From Mycobacterium colombiense (GTDB lineage: Bacteria; Actinomycetota; Actinomycetes; Mycobacteriales; Mycobacteriaceae), in assembly GCF_001953985.1 (NCBI RefSeq), contig NZ_MBEI01000083.1, positions 1 through 64,000 on the forward strand: DNA of 64,000 nt, written 5' to 3'. The notes under the pieces are model-generated. The model searched no databases and was not told the DNA's origin. It saw nothing but the letters and a program-made list of their open reading frames with translations. Below, piece after piece: positions 53,262 to 61,699 of this stretch (position 1 is the stretch's first letter; each line of letters starts with the position of its first letter). The position numbers were made by a program, and so were the translations under genes.

Positions 53262-54421
53262 GCGGTTCGCTGATCGAACGGGTCCGCGAGCGGTTGGCCG
53301 GCGAGGCCGGCCCGCTGGGACCGGCCGTGGTGGCCGCCGCGATCAGGGCCGAGTCCGGCGGGATGCTCGGCGATACCGAGGTGCTGGCCAACCTGCGGGT
53401 GCTGCAGACGGAGCTCACCGGTGCAGGCATCCTTGATCCGCTGCTCGGCGCGGACGGGACGACCGACGTGTTGGTCACCGCACCGGATGCGGTGTGGGTC
53501 GACAACGGCACCGGCCTGCGGCGGACCGACATCCGCTTCCCCGACGAGGCGGCGGTGCGGCGGTTGGCGCAGCGGCTGGCGCTGGCCGCCGGCCGGCGCC
53601 TGGACGACGCGCAGCCCTGGGTCGACGGCGAACTGACCGGCATCGGCGCCGGCGGGTTCGCGGTGCGGCTACACGCGGTGCTGCCGCCGGTGGCGCCCGC
53701 CGGCACCTGCCTGTCGCTGCGCGTCCTGCGGCCCGCCAGCCAGGATTTGGCGGCGCTGACCGCCGCCGGCGCGATCGAGCCCGCGGCCGCCGCGCTGGTC
53801 ACCGACATCATCGGCGCCCGGTTGGCGTTCCTGGTCAGCGGTGGCACCGGCGCCGGGAAAACGACACTGCTCGCCGCGATGCTAGGCGCCGTGCCGCCGG
53901 GCGAACGGATCGTCTGCGTCGAGGATGCCGCGGAACTGGCGCCGCCGCACCCGCACCTGGTGAAGCTGGTCGCGCGGTGCGCCAACGTCGAAGGCGTCGG
54001 CGAGGTTCCGGTACGCGAACTGGTCCGGCAGGCGCTGCGCATGCGGCCCGACCGCATCGTGGTCGGCGAAGTCAGGGGCGCCGAAGTCGTGGACCTGCTG
54101 GCCGCGCTGAACACCGGCCACGACGGCGGCGCTGGCACCGTGCACGCCAACAACCCCGGGGAGGTGCCCGCCCGCCTCGAGGCGTTGGGTGCGCTCGGCG
54201 GCCTCGACCGGGCCGCGCTGCACAGCCAACTCGCCGCCGCCGTGCAGGTGCTGCTGCACGTCGAGCGCGACCGCGCCGGCCGGCGGCGGCTCGGCGAAAT
54301 CGCGGCGCTGCAAAACGATCACGGTCTGGTACGCGCGGTCACGGTGTGGCATGCGGATCGAGGTATGACGGATGCCGCCCCGCAGCTGCAGCGCCTGGTG
54401 CGCAGCCGGATGCCGGCATGA
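53258..54421 (+). CDS. tadA: Tad/Flp pilus assembly ATPase TadA (CpaF type, Rv3659c)
   Basis: 387 residues. Secretion ATPase with Walker A VSGGTGAGKTTLL (near 195), Asp box IVCVEDAAEL, Walker B RPDRIVVGEVRGAE and His box GHDGGAGTVHANN. It powers pilus assembly. GTG 53258 overlaps ssd, and the end overlaps the tadB-like gene by 4 bases. Confidence 0.93.
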   Translation: MSGSLIERVRERLAGEAGPLGPAVVAAAIRAESGGMLGDTEVLANLRVLQTELTGAGILDPLLGADGTTDVLVTAPDAVWVDNGTGLRRTDIRFPDEAAVRRLAQRLALAAGRRLDDAQPWVDGELTGIGAGGFAVRLHAVLPPVAPAGTCLSLRVLRPASQDLAALTAAGAIEPAAAALVTDIIGARLAFLVSGGTGAGKTTLLAAMLGAVPPGERIVCVEDAAELAPPHPHLVKLVARCANVEGVGEVPVRELVRQALRMRPDRIVVGEVRGAEVVDLLAALNTGHDGGAGTVHANNPGEVPARLEALGALGGLDRAALHSQLAAAVQVLLHVERDRAGRRRLGEIAALQNDHGLVRAVTVWHADRGMTDAAPQLQRLVRSRMPA

Positions 54422-55215
54422 ACGGCCCGCTGGCCGGCGCGCTGCTGTTGGCGCTCGCGCTCCTCGTCGTTCGGCCCTCGCCGCGACTGCGCCTGTCGGC
54501 CTTACGGCGCCGCCGGCTCCCAACGGTCGGGCTTCGTGGGGCGGGCTGCGTCGCCGCGGGTGTCGGCTGCTTCGCCCTTGTCGTGCTGCCGCTGACCACC
54601 GTCCTGTGCCTCGCGGTCGTGGGCACGACCGCGGGACTGCGATACCGGCGGCGGCGGAGCATCCGGCGCGCCACGGCTGAGGGCGACGCGCTGCAATCCG
54701 CGCTCGACGTGCTGGTCGGTGAATTGCGGGCCGGTTCGCATCCGGTGCGCGCCTTCGGCGTCGCCGCCGACGACACCTCCGGCGCGGTTGCGGCGTCGCT
54801 GCGTTCGGTGGCGGCGCGGGCCCGGCTGGGGGCCGACGTCGCGGCCGGCCTGGCCGCCGCGGCCCGCGGCTCGGCGCTGCCCGGGCACTGGGAGCGCCTT
54901 GCGCTGTGCTGGCGGCTGGCCAGCGACAACGGGCTGGGAATAGCCACCCTGATGCGCGCCGCGCAGCGCGACATCGCTGAGCGGCAACGGTTCTCGGCTC
55001 GCGTCTCGTCGAGCATGGCCGGCGCGCGGGCAACCGCGACGATACTGGGCGCGCTGCCGGTGCTCGGCGTGCTGCTGGGCCAGCTGATCGGGGCCAGGCC
55101 ACTGGGCTTCTTGCTCGGTGGGCACGCGGGCGGATGGCTGTTGCTCGTCGGGTCGACGCTGGCCTGCGTCGGGCTGCTGTGGGCGGATCGCATCGCCGAT
55201 GGGGTGGCGTCGTGA
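54418..55215 (+). CDS. Tad pilus inner-membrane protein, TadB-like (Rv3658c)
   Basis: 265 residues. N-terminal and C-terminal hydrophobic segments flank a T2SSF-type helical domain: ALQSALDVLVGELRAGSHPVRAF and LALCWRLASDNGLGIATLM. The platform protein of the pilus machine, acting with TadA. ATGA overlap with tadA. Confidence 0.9.
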   Translation: MNGPLAGALLLALALLVVRPSPRLRLSALRRRRLPTVGLRGAGCVAAGVGCFALVVLPLTTVLCLAVVGTTAGLRYRRRRSIRRATAEGDALQSALDVLVGELRAGSHPVRAFGVAADDTSGAVAASLRSVAARARLGADVAAGLAAAARGSALPGHWERLALCWRLASDNGLGIATLMRAAQRDIAERQRFSARVSSSMAGARATATILGALPVLGVLLGQLIGARPLGFLLGGHAGGWLLLVGSTLACVGLLWADRIADGVAS

Positions 55216-55276
55216 GGAGGGCCGCATGAACCTCGCCGCCGACGATGCAGAGCGAAGTGATGAGGAGGAGGGGCGC

Positions 55277-55870
55277 ATGAACCTCGCGGCGGTGCTGCTG
55301 GCCGCGGCGCTGTGGGTCGGTCCCGGTCCCTCGCTGGTGCGCAGCCGCGCGGGGACGCCGATGCGTGGCGGTCGGCGGGGGCGGGGCCAGCCACCGTCGC
55401 GCGGGCCGGATCCGCTGGCGGTCGCCTCCTGCCTGGACGTGTTGGCCGTCTGCCTGGCGGCGGGGATGGCCGGGTCGACGGCCGCCGCGGCGGCGGCCCC
55501 AGCGGCGCCGCCGAAGCTGGCCGGGGTGTTGCGCCGCGCCGCCGACCTGCTCGCGCTCGGTGCCGATCCCGCTGTCGCATGGTCTATTCCGCCCCGTCCG
55601 CAGAACGCGGCCGATCCGAAGATCGATGCGCTGCTGCGGCTGGCGAGGCGGTCGGCGTCCTCGGGCATGGCGCTGGCCGGCGGCGTCACCGAGCTGGCCG
55701 AGGAGTCCCGCCACGACGCCGCGCACGCGGCGACCGCCGCGGCCGAGCGGGCCGGCGTGCTGATCGCCGGACCGTTGGGCCTGTGCTTCCTCCCGGCGTT
55801 CGTCTGTTTGGGCATCGTCCCGGTGGTGGCCGGTCTGGCCGGCAATGTCTTGCAGTCGGGCCTGCTGTGA
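55277..55870 (+). CDS. Tad pilus inner-membrane protein, TadC-like (Rv3657c)
   Basis: 197 residues from ATG 55277 (GGAGGAGGGG upstream). SCLDVLAVCLAAGM, LLRLARRSASSGMALAGG and hydrophobic C-terminal helices match a short TadC/T2SSF protein. An in-frame ATG at 55226 has a nearly identical upstream and coding context (GAGGAGGGCCGC ATG AACCTCGC), as if the start region had been duplicated; using it adds 17 acidic residues. The second start is favoured because it opens directly on the hydrophobic helix. Confidence 0.82.
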   Translation: MNLAAVLLAAALWVGPGPSLVRSRAGTPMRGGRRGRGQPPSRGPDPLAVASCLDVLAVCLAAGMAGSTAAAAAAPAAPPKLAGVLRRAADLLALGADPAVAWSIPPRPQNAADPKIDALLRLARRSASSGMALAGGVTELAEESRHDAAHAATAAAERAGVLIAGPLGLCFLPAFVCLGIVPVVAGLAGNVLQSGLL

Positions 55871-55888
55871 AACGAAAGGAAACGATTG

Positions 55889-56089
55889 ATGGTCAACATG
55901 TTTCGCGAATTCGCGGCACGCGTGGCCGTGCTGATTGCCGACGAGTCGGGCATGTCGACGGTCGAGTACGCCATCGGCACCATCGCGGCGGCCGCCTTCG
56001 GCGCGGTGCTCTACACCGTCGTCACCGGCGATTCGATCGTCTCGGCGCTGACCAACATCATCGGTCGTGCGCTCAACACCAAGGTGTAG
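55889..56089 (+). CDS. Flp-type pilin (DUF4244, Rv3656c)
   Basis: 66 residues with GAAAGGA upstream. DESGMSTVEYAIGTIAAAAFG is the classical type IV-like pilin processing site and hydrophobic helix (Glu at +5), followed by a short C-terminal part. This would be the major Flp pilin exported by the Tad apparatus. A TTG one codon earlier is also possible. No prepilin peptidase is seen in the window. Confidence 0.9.
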   Translation: MVNMFREFAARVAVLIADESGMSTVEYAIGTIAAAAFGAVLYTVVTGDSIVSALTNIIGRALNTKV

Positions 56090-56112
56090 CCGGCGATGCC
56101 GGTGCCTCCACG

Positions 56113-56415
56113 GTGGAGGCGGCGCTGGGCATCGCCGCGCTCGTGGTGGTGTTGGTGCTCTGCCTGGCCGGTGTCAGCGCGGTGTCGATGCAGGTGCGCT
56201 GTGTCGACGCCGCCCGCGAAGCCGCCCGGCTGGCGGCCCGCGGCGACGAACGCCTCGCGGTGGCCGCCGCGCGCCGGCTGGCGCCCGGTGGTGCGAGAGT
56301 CGACCTGCGCCGCGACGGCGACTTCCTGGTGGCCACCGTCGTCGCGCATTCGAAGCTGTTGCCCACCATCGAGATTGCGGCCAAAGCGGTCTCGGCGGCC
56401 GAGCCGTCGCGGTGA
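56113..56415 (+). CDS. TadE-like pseudopilin (Rv3655c type), start unresolved
   Basis: At least 100 residues. VEAALGIAALVVVLVLCLAG is a TadE-type hydrophobic helix, followed by VDAAREAARLAARGDERLA and a beta-rich domain. The conserved motif GASTVE begins before the only plausible start (GTG 56113); the frame upstream is open into the pilin gene without ATG, GTG or TTG close by. The true start or a translational link with the pilin gene is unclear. Confidence 0.65.
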   Translation: MEAALGIAALVVVLVLCLAGVSAVSMQVRCVDAAREAARLAARGDERLAVAAARRLAPGGARVDLRRDGDFLVATVVAHSKLLPTIEIAAKAVSAAEPSR

Positions 56416-56446
56416 GCGGGGCTCGGCCACCGTAGTCGCGGCCTGG

Positions 56447-56749
56447 ATGATCATCGCGCTGCTGGCGGCGACCGGTGCCGGCGCGTACCTGGGCTCGGCG
56501 GTGGTGGCGCGGCATCGCGCGCAGGCGGTCGCCGATCTGGCCGCCTTGGCGGGCGCGGCGCGGGTGACTTCCGGAGCGGATGCGGCCTGCGCCAGTGCCG
56601 CGGGCGTGGCACGCCGGATGCGGGTCGACGACATCGGCTGTGCGGTGGACGGTCTCGATGTCATCGTCACCGCGCGGGTGGCCGTCGCGTTCGGCGGCGC
56701 GGCGCGGGCCGCCGCGCGGGCGGGGCCCGCGACCGCAGAAGTCGGCTAA
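56447..56749 (+). CDS. TadE/Flp-associated membrane protein (Rv3654c type)
   Basis: About 100 residues from ATG 56447. IIALLAATGAGAYLGSAVVA is one hydrophobic helix, then RHRAQAVADLAALAGAARV, a pattern of the helical 'helicase/secretion neighbourhood TadE' proteins. Four cysteines are in the C-terminal part. The frame continues upstream (GSATVVAAW) without a start codon, so the real N-terminus could be longer. Ends the Tad cluster, 4 bases into the convergent gene. Confidence 0.72.
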   Translation: MIIALLAATGAGAYLGSAVVARHRAQAVADLAALAGAARVTSGADAACASAAGVARRMRVDDIGCAVDGLDVIVTARVAVAFGGAARAAARAGPATAEVG

Positions 56750-57783
56750 GGCGCGGCGTCGGGGCTCGGTGACAATCCCGCGGTGGCCAGTTCCTCGTCG
56801 GTGGGCAGGCGCAGCGAGACCAGTCCGGCGTACGTATCCGGTTCGAGTTCCACCCGGTTGACGGTGGCGTGCACCGGCACCCAATCCCCGCCGTGCCCGG
56901 GCAGCCGCAATACCCGGCTGGTGGCACCCCCACTGAATTCCCTTGTCATGGTGGACATCAGGTCGTGGTCATCGGGGTGAACCCGGGGCTTGCCCGTCTC
57001 ACTGCTGCGCCAGTCGTAGAAGGTGCAGGGCTCGTCGAGCCATTTCAGCAGCGACCAGGTGTTGAGGTCGATCAGCGCCCGGTGCACCCCGGCCTGGGCC
57101 AGACCGCTGAGGATCCGTTGCGCCAGATCATCGGTCGACACGTCCGGGCCCCTGAATTCGGACTGCCAGTTCATCGCCCGCGCCACCAAGTGCTCCCGGC
57201 CGTCGGGTCCCGGTTCCAGAATCGTGCGTGCGACAAAACCTATCCGGATCGCCTCTCCCCGCCAGTCGGTGAGATCCCAGGTGCTGCACAGTGTTTGGTC
57301 GGGCTTCGCCTTGACCGCCATCGCCAGCACTTTGGTTTCGTTCGGGTTGAGTTCGCGGGATGGGAGGTCTTCGGCGAAGGCCCTGCCGAAGGTGACCTCG
57401 ACTTCGGGATTCTTCCCGCTGTTGATCAACGATTCGCGGGTATCGGTGGCCACGCCGAGAGTCAGGTCCCACTTCAGCGGCCCCGGAAGCGGCCGCTCGG
57501 GCGGCTCGACGTCGGCGGGACCGGTCCAGACATGCACGCCGTGGATGAAGCCGTCGGACATCACCACCGGTTCGGTGCGAATGATGCGGTCACGCTTGGG
57601 CGTGATGCTGGTTAGGGCCTGGCCGGTCTGCACCGACTCGGCGATCGCCGTGCGAACCGCGGCCAGAAAGGGACTGCGGCGCAGGAACGTGGTGATGGGG
57701 ACGAGATTTTTGAGCTGGCGACCCTGCGCCACCACGGTGGGATCACCCCCGAGTGTCTCCACGAGCAACCAGTCGTGGGCCAT
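56746..57783 (-). CDS. PAS/GAF-type sensor protein (Rv3651 type)
   Basis: 345 residues, the length of Rv3651. The M. tuberculosis structure was described as a three-domain sensor with a central PAS domain. Visible here: RIGFVARTILEPGPDGREHLVARAM, WSLLKWLDEPCTFYDWRSSETG and PGHGGDWVPVHATVNRVELE (PAS-like C-terminal region). No output domain is visible. CAT 57781-57783 gives MAHDWLLVET, which matches the family N-terminus. Overlaps the convergent Rv3654c-type gene by 4 bases. Confidence 0.85.
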   Translation of the reverse strand: MAHDWLLVETLGGDPTVVAQGRQLKNLVPITTFLRRSPFLAAVRTAIAESVQTGQALTSITPKRDRIIRTEPVVMSDGFIHGVHVWTGPADVEPPERPLPGPLKWDLTLGVATDTRESLINSGKNPEVEVTFGRAFAEDLPSRELNPNETKVLAMAVKAKPDQTLCSTWDLTDWRGEAIRIGFVARTILEPGPDGREHLVARAMNWQSEFRGPDVSTDDLAQRILSGLAQAGVHRALIDLNTWSLLKWLDEPCTFYDWRSSETGKPRVHPDDHDLMSTMTREFSGGATSRVLRLPGHGGDWVPVHATVNRVELEPDTYAGLVSLRLPTDEELATAGLSPSPDAAP

Positions 57784-57878
57784 GCGGCCGATTTTACGGT
57801 GGGGCGACGGGTCTAGGGGAGTGCGGCCGTGGGCATCACGAGGCAAATCGAGTGGGTCGACCGTCGAGCGGTCGGTCG

Positions 57879-60218
57879 TCATCCGCGGAAGGTGTTCTCC
57901 CGGGGCCCCCGCGCCAACTCCGCGAGGACCAGCTTCAGCACCAGCACCGCGCCTGCCTTGTCGAGCGGGTCGTTGCCGTTGCCGCACTTGGGGGACTGCA
58001 CGCATGACGGGCATCCCCGGGGGCACTCGCATGCTTCGATGGCGGCTGCCGTCGCCCCCAGCCAGGTGCGGGCTTGGCGAAAGCCCCGTTCGGCGAATCC
58101 CGCGCCGCCCGGGTAACCGTCGTAGACGAAGACGCTGGGCAGGCCGAGGGGATCGGGTCCGACGGCGGTGGACAGCCCACCGATGTCGCCGCGGTCGCAG
58201 CTGGCCACCAGCGGCAGCAGCCCGATCGCCGCGTGTTCGGCGGCGTGCAACGCCCCGGGGATTCGTGTCGCCTCAATGCCCTTGCGCTGCAACGCATCTT
58301 CGGTGATGGTGTACATCACCGCCGTGGTGGCCAGGGTGTGTTCCGGCATGTCCAATTCGATGAAGTCGATCACCTCCCCGGAGAGCCGGCGGCGCAGATA
58401 TCCCACCACCTGATGGGTGACCCTGACCGGCACCACACCCAGCGTGACCGGCCCGAACGTCAGGCGCTCGCCTGCTCCGGTGACGGCGATATCGGTGATC
58501 TCGCGCGCGAACGTCGCGTAACCGGGGTCCTCGGCGTGCACGAACGCGATGCCTTCCTCGGTGTCCAGGGAGTCCACCACGTAGCTGTCGCCTTGATGGA
58601 GATACACCGCGCCGGGGTGGACGGTGGCCGGCGCCTGACCGACGCCGGCGCTGCCCAGCAGCCTTCCGGTGTCGGCCTCCACGATGACGATCTGGCCACC
58701 CGCCGAGCCCCGGATATCCACCGCCGCATGGGGTTCCAGGCCAGGCACCGGAAAGTACTTGCCGCCGCGCCGCCGCAGCAGCCCGTCGTCGACTAGGCCG
58801 TCGGCCACCTCGGTGGCGTCGAGGGCGCGCACCTCCGCTTCGTCCAGCGGCAGTTCGGTTGCGGCGCACAGCAGCTGCGGGCCCAGGATGTAGGGGTTGC
58901 CCGGGTCGATCACCACCCGCTCGACCGGCTTGTCCAGCAGCGCGGCGGGGTTGTGCACCAGATAGGTATCCAGCGGGTCGTCGCGGGCCACCAGCACCAC
59001 CAGCGCGCCCTGGCCGCGCCGCCCGGACCGGCCGGCCTGCTGCCAGAACGAGGCGACCGTGCCCGGGAAACCGGCCAGCACCACCGCGTCCAGACCGGCG
59101 ATGTCCACGCCCAATTCCAGCGCGTTCGTGGTGGCCAGGCCCCGCAGCCGGCCCTCGGCCAGCGCACGTTCCAGCGCGGTGCGATCCTCCGCGAGGTAAC
59201 CGGCCCGATACGACGCGACCTGTCGGGACAGCTCCGGCGCGATGTCGTCCAACCTGGCTTGGGCGCCCAGCGCGGTCAATTCGGCGGCGCGGCGGGACCG
59301 CACGAACGTCAGCGTCTGAGCGCCCTCGGCGATCAGGTCGGCCATCACGCGCGCCGCCTCGGCGCCGGCGGAACGGCGCACCGGTGCGCCGTTCTCGCCG
59401 GTCAGGTCCGCCCGCAGCGCGGGCTCCCACAGCGCCACCGTCCGGGCGCCCTGCGGTGAACCGTCCTCGGTGACCTCCTCGACCGGCAGCCCGATGAGTT
59501 CGGCGGCGGTCGCGCCCGGCGAATCCGTTGTCGCGCTGGCGAAGATCACCGTTGGCGAGGACGAATAGCGGGCGCACAGTCGTAGCAGGCGGCGCAGCAC
59601 CATCGCCACGTTCGAGCCGAAAACTCCACGGTAGTAATGACATTCGTCGACAATCACGAAACGCAGGCCACGCAAGAGGACGCCCCAGCGGGCGTGATTG
59701 CGCAAGATCGACAAATGGATCATGTCGGGGTTGGAGAACAACCACCGCGAACGTTCCCGCGCGAAGCGTCGGACTTCGGTGGGACTGTCGCCGTCGTAGG
59801 CGGTCGGCGCGACGTCGTGCAGGCGCGGAATCGCCGCGGTGAGCGCGTGAGCGGCCCGCAATTGGTCGTGGCCCAACGCTTTTGTCGGCGACAGGTAGAG
59901 CACCCGCGCGCGCGGATCGGTGGCCAACGCGTTGAGGACCGGAAGCTGGTAGGCCAGTGACTTGCCCGACGCGGTACCAGTGCTGAGCACGACGTGACGG
60001 CCGGCGTACGCCAGGTCGGCGGCCGCGAACTGATGCGACCACGGTGATTTGATCCCGCGTTCGGCGAACGCGCCGACCACATCGGGCTCGGCCCAGGCCG
60101 GCCAATCGCGCGGCCGGCCGCTGCGCGGTGGCAGTTCGGCGACATGGCGCAACGGGTGCTCGTCCGAGGCTGTTCCGGCGAGCGCGGCGGCAAGCAGGTC
60201 GCGGCCGAAACTCGCCAT
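57879..60218 (-). CDS. sftH: SF2 DNA helicase with DUF1998 domain (SftH/MrfA type, Rv3649)
   Basis: 779 residues. Helicase motifs: STGTASGKSLAYQLP (I), LYLSPTKALGHDQLRA (Ia), VDECHYYRG (II, DECH), FASATTDSP (III), ATNALELGVDIAGLD (V) and QQAGRSGRRGQGA (VI). The C-terminal DUF1998 domain has the four-cysteine cluster CECPRGCPSCVQSPKC. M. smegmatis SftH is a 3'-5' DNA translocase; the Bacillus homologue MrfA repairs mitomycin C damage. ATG 60218 follows GAGGGGGTGAG. Confidence 0.95.
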   Translation of the reverse strand: MASFGRDLLAAALAGTASDEHPLRHVAELPPRSGRPRDWPAWAEPDVVGAFAERGIKSPWSHQFAAADLAYAGRHVVLSTGTASGKSLAYQLPVLNALATDPRARVLYLSPTKALGHDQLRAAHALTAAIPRLHDVAPTAYDGDSPTEVRRFARERSRWLFSNPDMIHLSILRNHARWGVLLRGLRFVIVDECHYYRGVFGSNVAMVLRRLLRLCARYSSSPTVIFASATTDSPGATAAELIGLPVEEVTEDGSPQGARTVALWEPALRADLTGENGAPVRRSAGAEAARVMADLIAEGAQTLTFVRSRRAAELTALGAQARLDDIAPELSRQVASYRAGYLAEDRTALERALAEGRLRGLATTNALELGVDIAGLDAVVLAGFPGTVASFWQQAGRSGRRGQGALVVLVARDDPLDTYLVHNPAALLDKPVERVVIDPGNPYILGPQLLCAATELPLDEAEVRALDATEVADGLVDDGLLRRRGGKYFPVPGLEPHAAVDIRGSAGGQIVIVEADTGRLLGSAGVGQAPATVHPGAVYLHQGDSYVVDSLDTEEGIAFVHAEDPGYATFAREITDIAVTGAGERLTFGPVTLGVVPVRVTHQVVGYLRRRLSGEVIDFIELDMPEHTLATTAVMYTITEDALQRKGIEATRIPGALHAAEHAAIGLLPLVASCDRGDIGGLSTAVGPDPLGLPSVFVYDGYPGGAGFAERGFRQARTWLGATAAAIEACECPRGCPSCVQSPKCGNGNDPLDKAGAVLVLKLVLAELARGPRENTFRG

Positions 60219-60245
60219 CTCACCCCCTCGGTGGATCCGTTGTGA

Positions 60246-60293
60246 AATCGGCCTTTGAATCGGCCCTGGAATCGGCGTTCGAATCGAGCGGCA
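60246..60293. repeat. Four-copy 12-bp tandem repeat in the cspA upstream region
   Basis: AATCGGC begins at 60246, 60258, 60270 and, degenerate, at 60282 (AATCGAG), period 12 bases. It lies at the boundary of the helicase gene's 5' end and the cspA leader. Confidence 0.8.
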
Positions 60294-60515
60294 GACACAA
60301 GTCTGTCGCCGACGCGATGAACATGGTTGACTATTTGCGGTCGCAGCTTCTGTGTTCGTGTAAAACTTTCGCAGGATCGACGTTGCGGCCGCGGTTCCTG
60401 CGAGGTTAATCGGTCGGGTGAAGTTCCGGCGACTCAGCGAGGTATGGCGGTCGTACCAGGCCCGGGGCATCGAAAGGCGATGCTCCGCACCCAGAAGAAA
60501 AGGAAAGATCGAGAG

Positions 60516-60719
60516 ATGCCACAGGGAACTGTGAAGTGGTTCAACGCGGAGAAGGGCTTCGGGTTCATCGCCCCCGAAGACGGTTCCGCCGATGTGTTTG
60601 TCCACTACACGGAGATCCAGGGTTCGGGCTTCCGCACCCTCGAAGAGAACCAGAAGGTCGAGTTCGAGATCGGCCACAGCCCTAAGGGCCCCCAGGCCAC
60701 CGGAGTCCGCTCCGTCTAG
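60516..60719 (+). CDS. cspA: Cold-shock protein CspA
   Basis: 67 residues. RNP1 KGFGFIAPE and RNP2 VFVHYTEI, with the N-terminal QGTVKWFNAEKG: a single OB-fold cold-shock domain, an RNA chaperone. GGAAAG precedes the ATG by 10 bases. A leader of almost 300 bases lies between it and the divergent helicase gene. A strong intrinsic terminator follows, so it is probably transcribed alone. Confidence 0.97.
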   Translation: MPQGTVKWFNAEKGFGFIAPEDGSADVFVHYTEIQGSGFRTLEENQKVEFEIGHSPKGPQATGVRSV

Positions 60720-60742
60720 ACCGAGCAGACCTGAAACGGATG

Positions 60743-60787
60743 CCCCCCGTGCAGACCCGCCCAGCGGGTCCGGCCGGGGGGTTTCCT
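60743..60787 (+). terminator. Intrinsic terminator after cspA
   Basis: CCCCCC (60743-60748) pairs with GGGGGG (60776-60781), enclosing a second stem GACCCG-CCCAG-CGGGTC, followed by TTTCC and TATTTTG. Confidence 0.85.
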
Positions 60788-60885
60788 ATTTTGTCGCCGC
60801 GACCAGCTGCGCATCCCCGTTGGTCCGGGACGCCGCGCCGATTACCTCAAGACGCGGATGGGTGCCCTGGCCTACTGTCGGTGGC

Positions 60886-61485
60886 GTGAGCCAGCTGTCC
60901 TTCTTCACAGCGGAGTCGGTGCCGCCCGCGGTCGCCGATCTTTCCGGGGTGCTGGCGGCGTCCGGGCAGATCGTTACCGTGGGTGCCACCGGTGAAAGCC
61001 CCGTCGCGGGCGCCCGCCTGTCCGTGGTCGTGGACCAGTCCTGGCGGGCCACGGCGCTGGCCGAGATGATCCGCGAGGCCGGTCTGGTGGCCGAGATCAG
61101 CCGGACCGACGAGGACACCCCGCTGGTGCGCACGGCTGTGGACCCGTCGTTGAGCACGCTGGCCACCGAGTGGACGCGCGGTGCGGTCAAAACCGTGCCG
61201 CCGCGCTGGCTGCCCGGGCCGCGCGAGCTGCGGGCGTGGACGTTGGCGGCCGGAAACCGCGAGGGCGAGCATTACCTGCTGGCATTGGACCCGCACGCGC
61301 CGGACACGCACTCGCCGCTGGCGTCGGCATTGATGCGCGTCGGGATCGCGCCCACCCTGATCGGCACCCGCGGTGGCCGGCCGGCGCTGCGGATCAGCGG
61401 GCGCCGCAGGCTATCGCGCCTGGTAGAGAACGTGGGCGAGCCGCCCGACGGCGATGAGGCGCTTTCGCGGTGGCCGCGAGTCTAG
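60886..61485 (+). CDS. Conserved hypothetical protein (Rv3647c type)
   Basis: 199 residues from GTG 60886. No membrane segment or known domain; visible features are FTAESVPPAVADLSGVLAA, VDQSWRATALAEMIREAG and RALRISGRRRLSRLVENVG-like basic C-terminus. Orthologous by position, between cspA and topA; the strict linkage suggests a DNA-related role but this is not shown. Confidence 0.8.
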   Translation: MSQLSFFTAESVPPAVADLSGVLAASGQIVTVGATGESPVAGARLSVVVDQSWRATALAEMIREAGLVAEISRTDEDTPLVRTAVDPSLSTLATEWTRGAVKTVPPRWLPGPRELRAWTLAAGNREGEHYLLALDPHAPDTHSPLASALMRVGIAPTLIGTRGGRPALRISGRRRLSRLVENVGEPPDGDEALSRWPRV

Positions 61486-61699
61486 GCTGGACATAACGCC
61501 CGCAATTGCGTCGGCTTTCCGTCATTTTCGCGGAGGTCAGTTTGCGCAGGCCCCGTCAAGGGTGCGAAATTGTCAGATGCCGCAGGGCGAAGGAACGGTC
61601 GCGTACCTGAATTTCACCGGAATTTTCGATGCCGACCTGTCATTCTTCCTGCAGGTGGTCTCGCAGGGGGGACCAATCAGAGATGGAGCGTAAGGGCAG

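Noticed and set aside
61454..61693. A 79-residue open frame between Rv3647c-type gene and topA.
   Set aside because: Composition is unlike a conserved protein, it overlaps the upstream gene, and no family was recognised.
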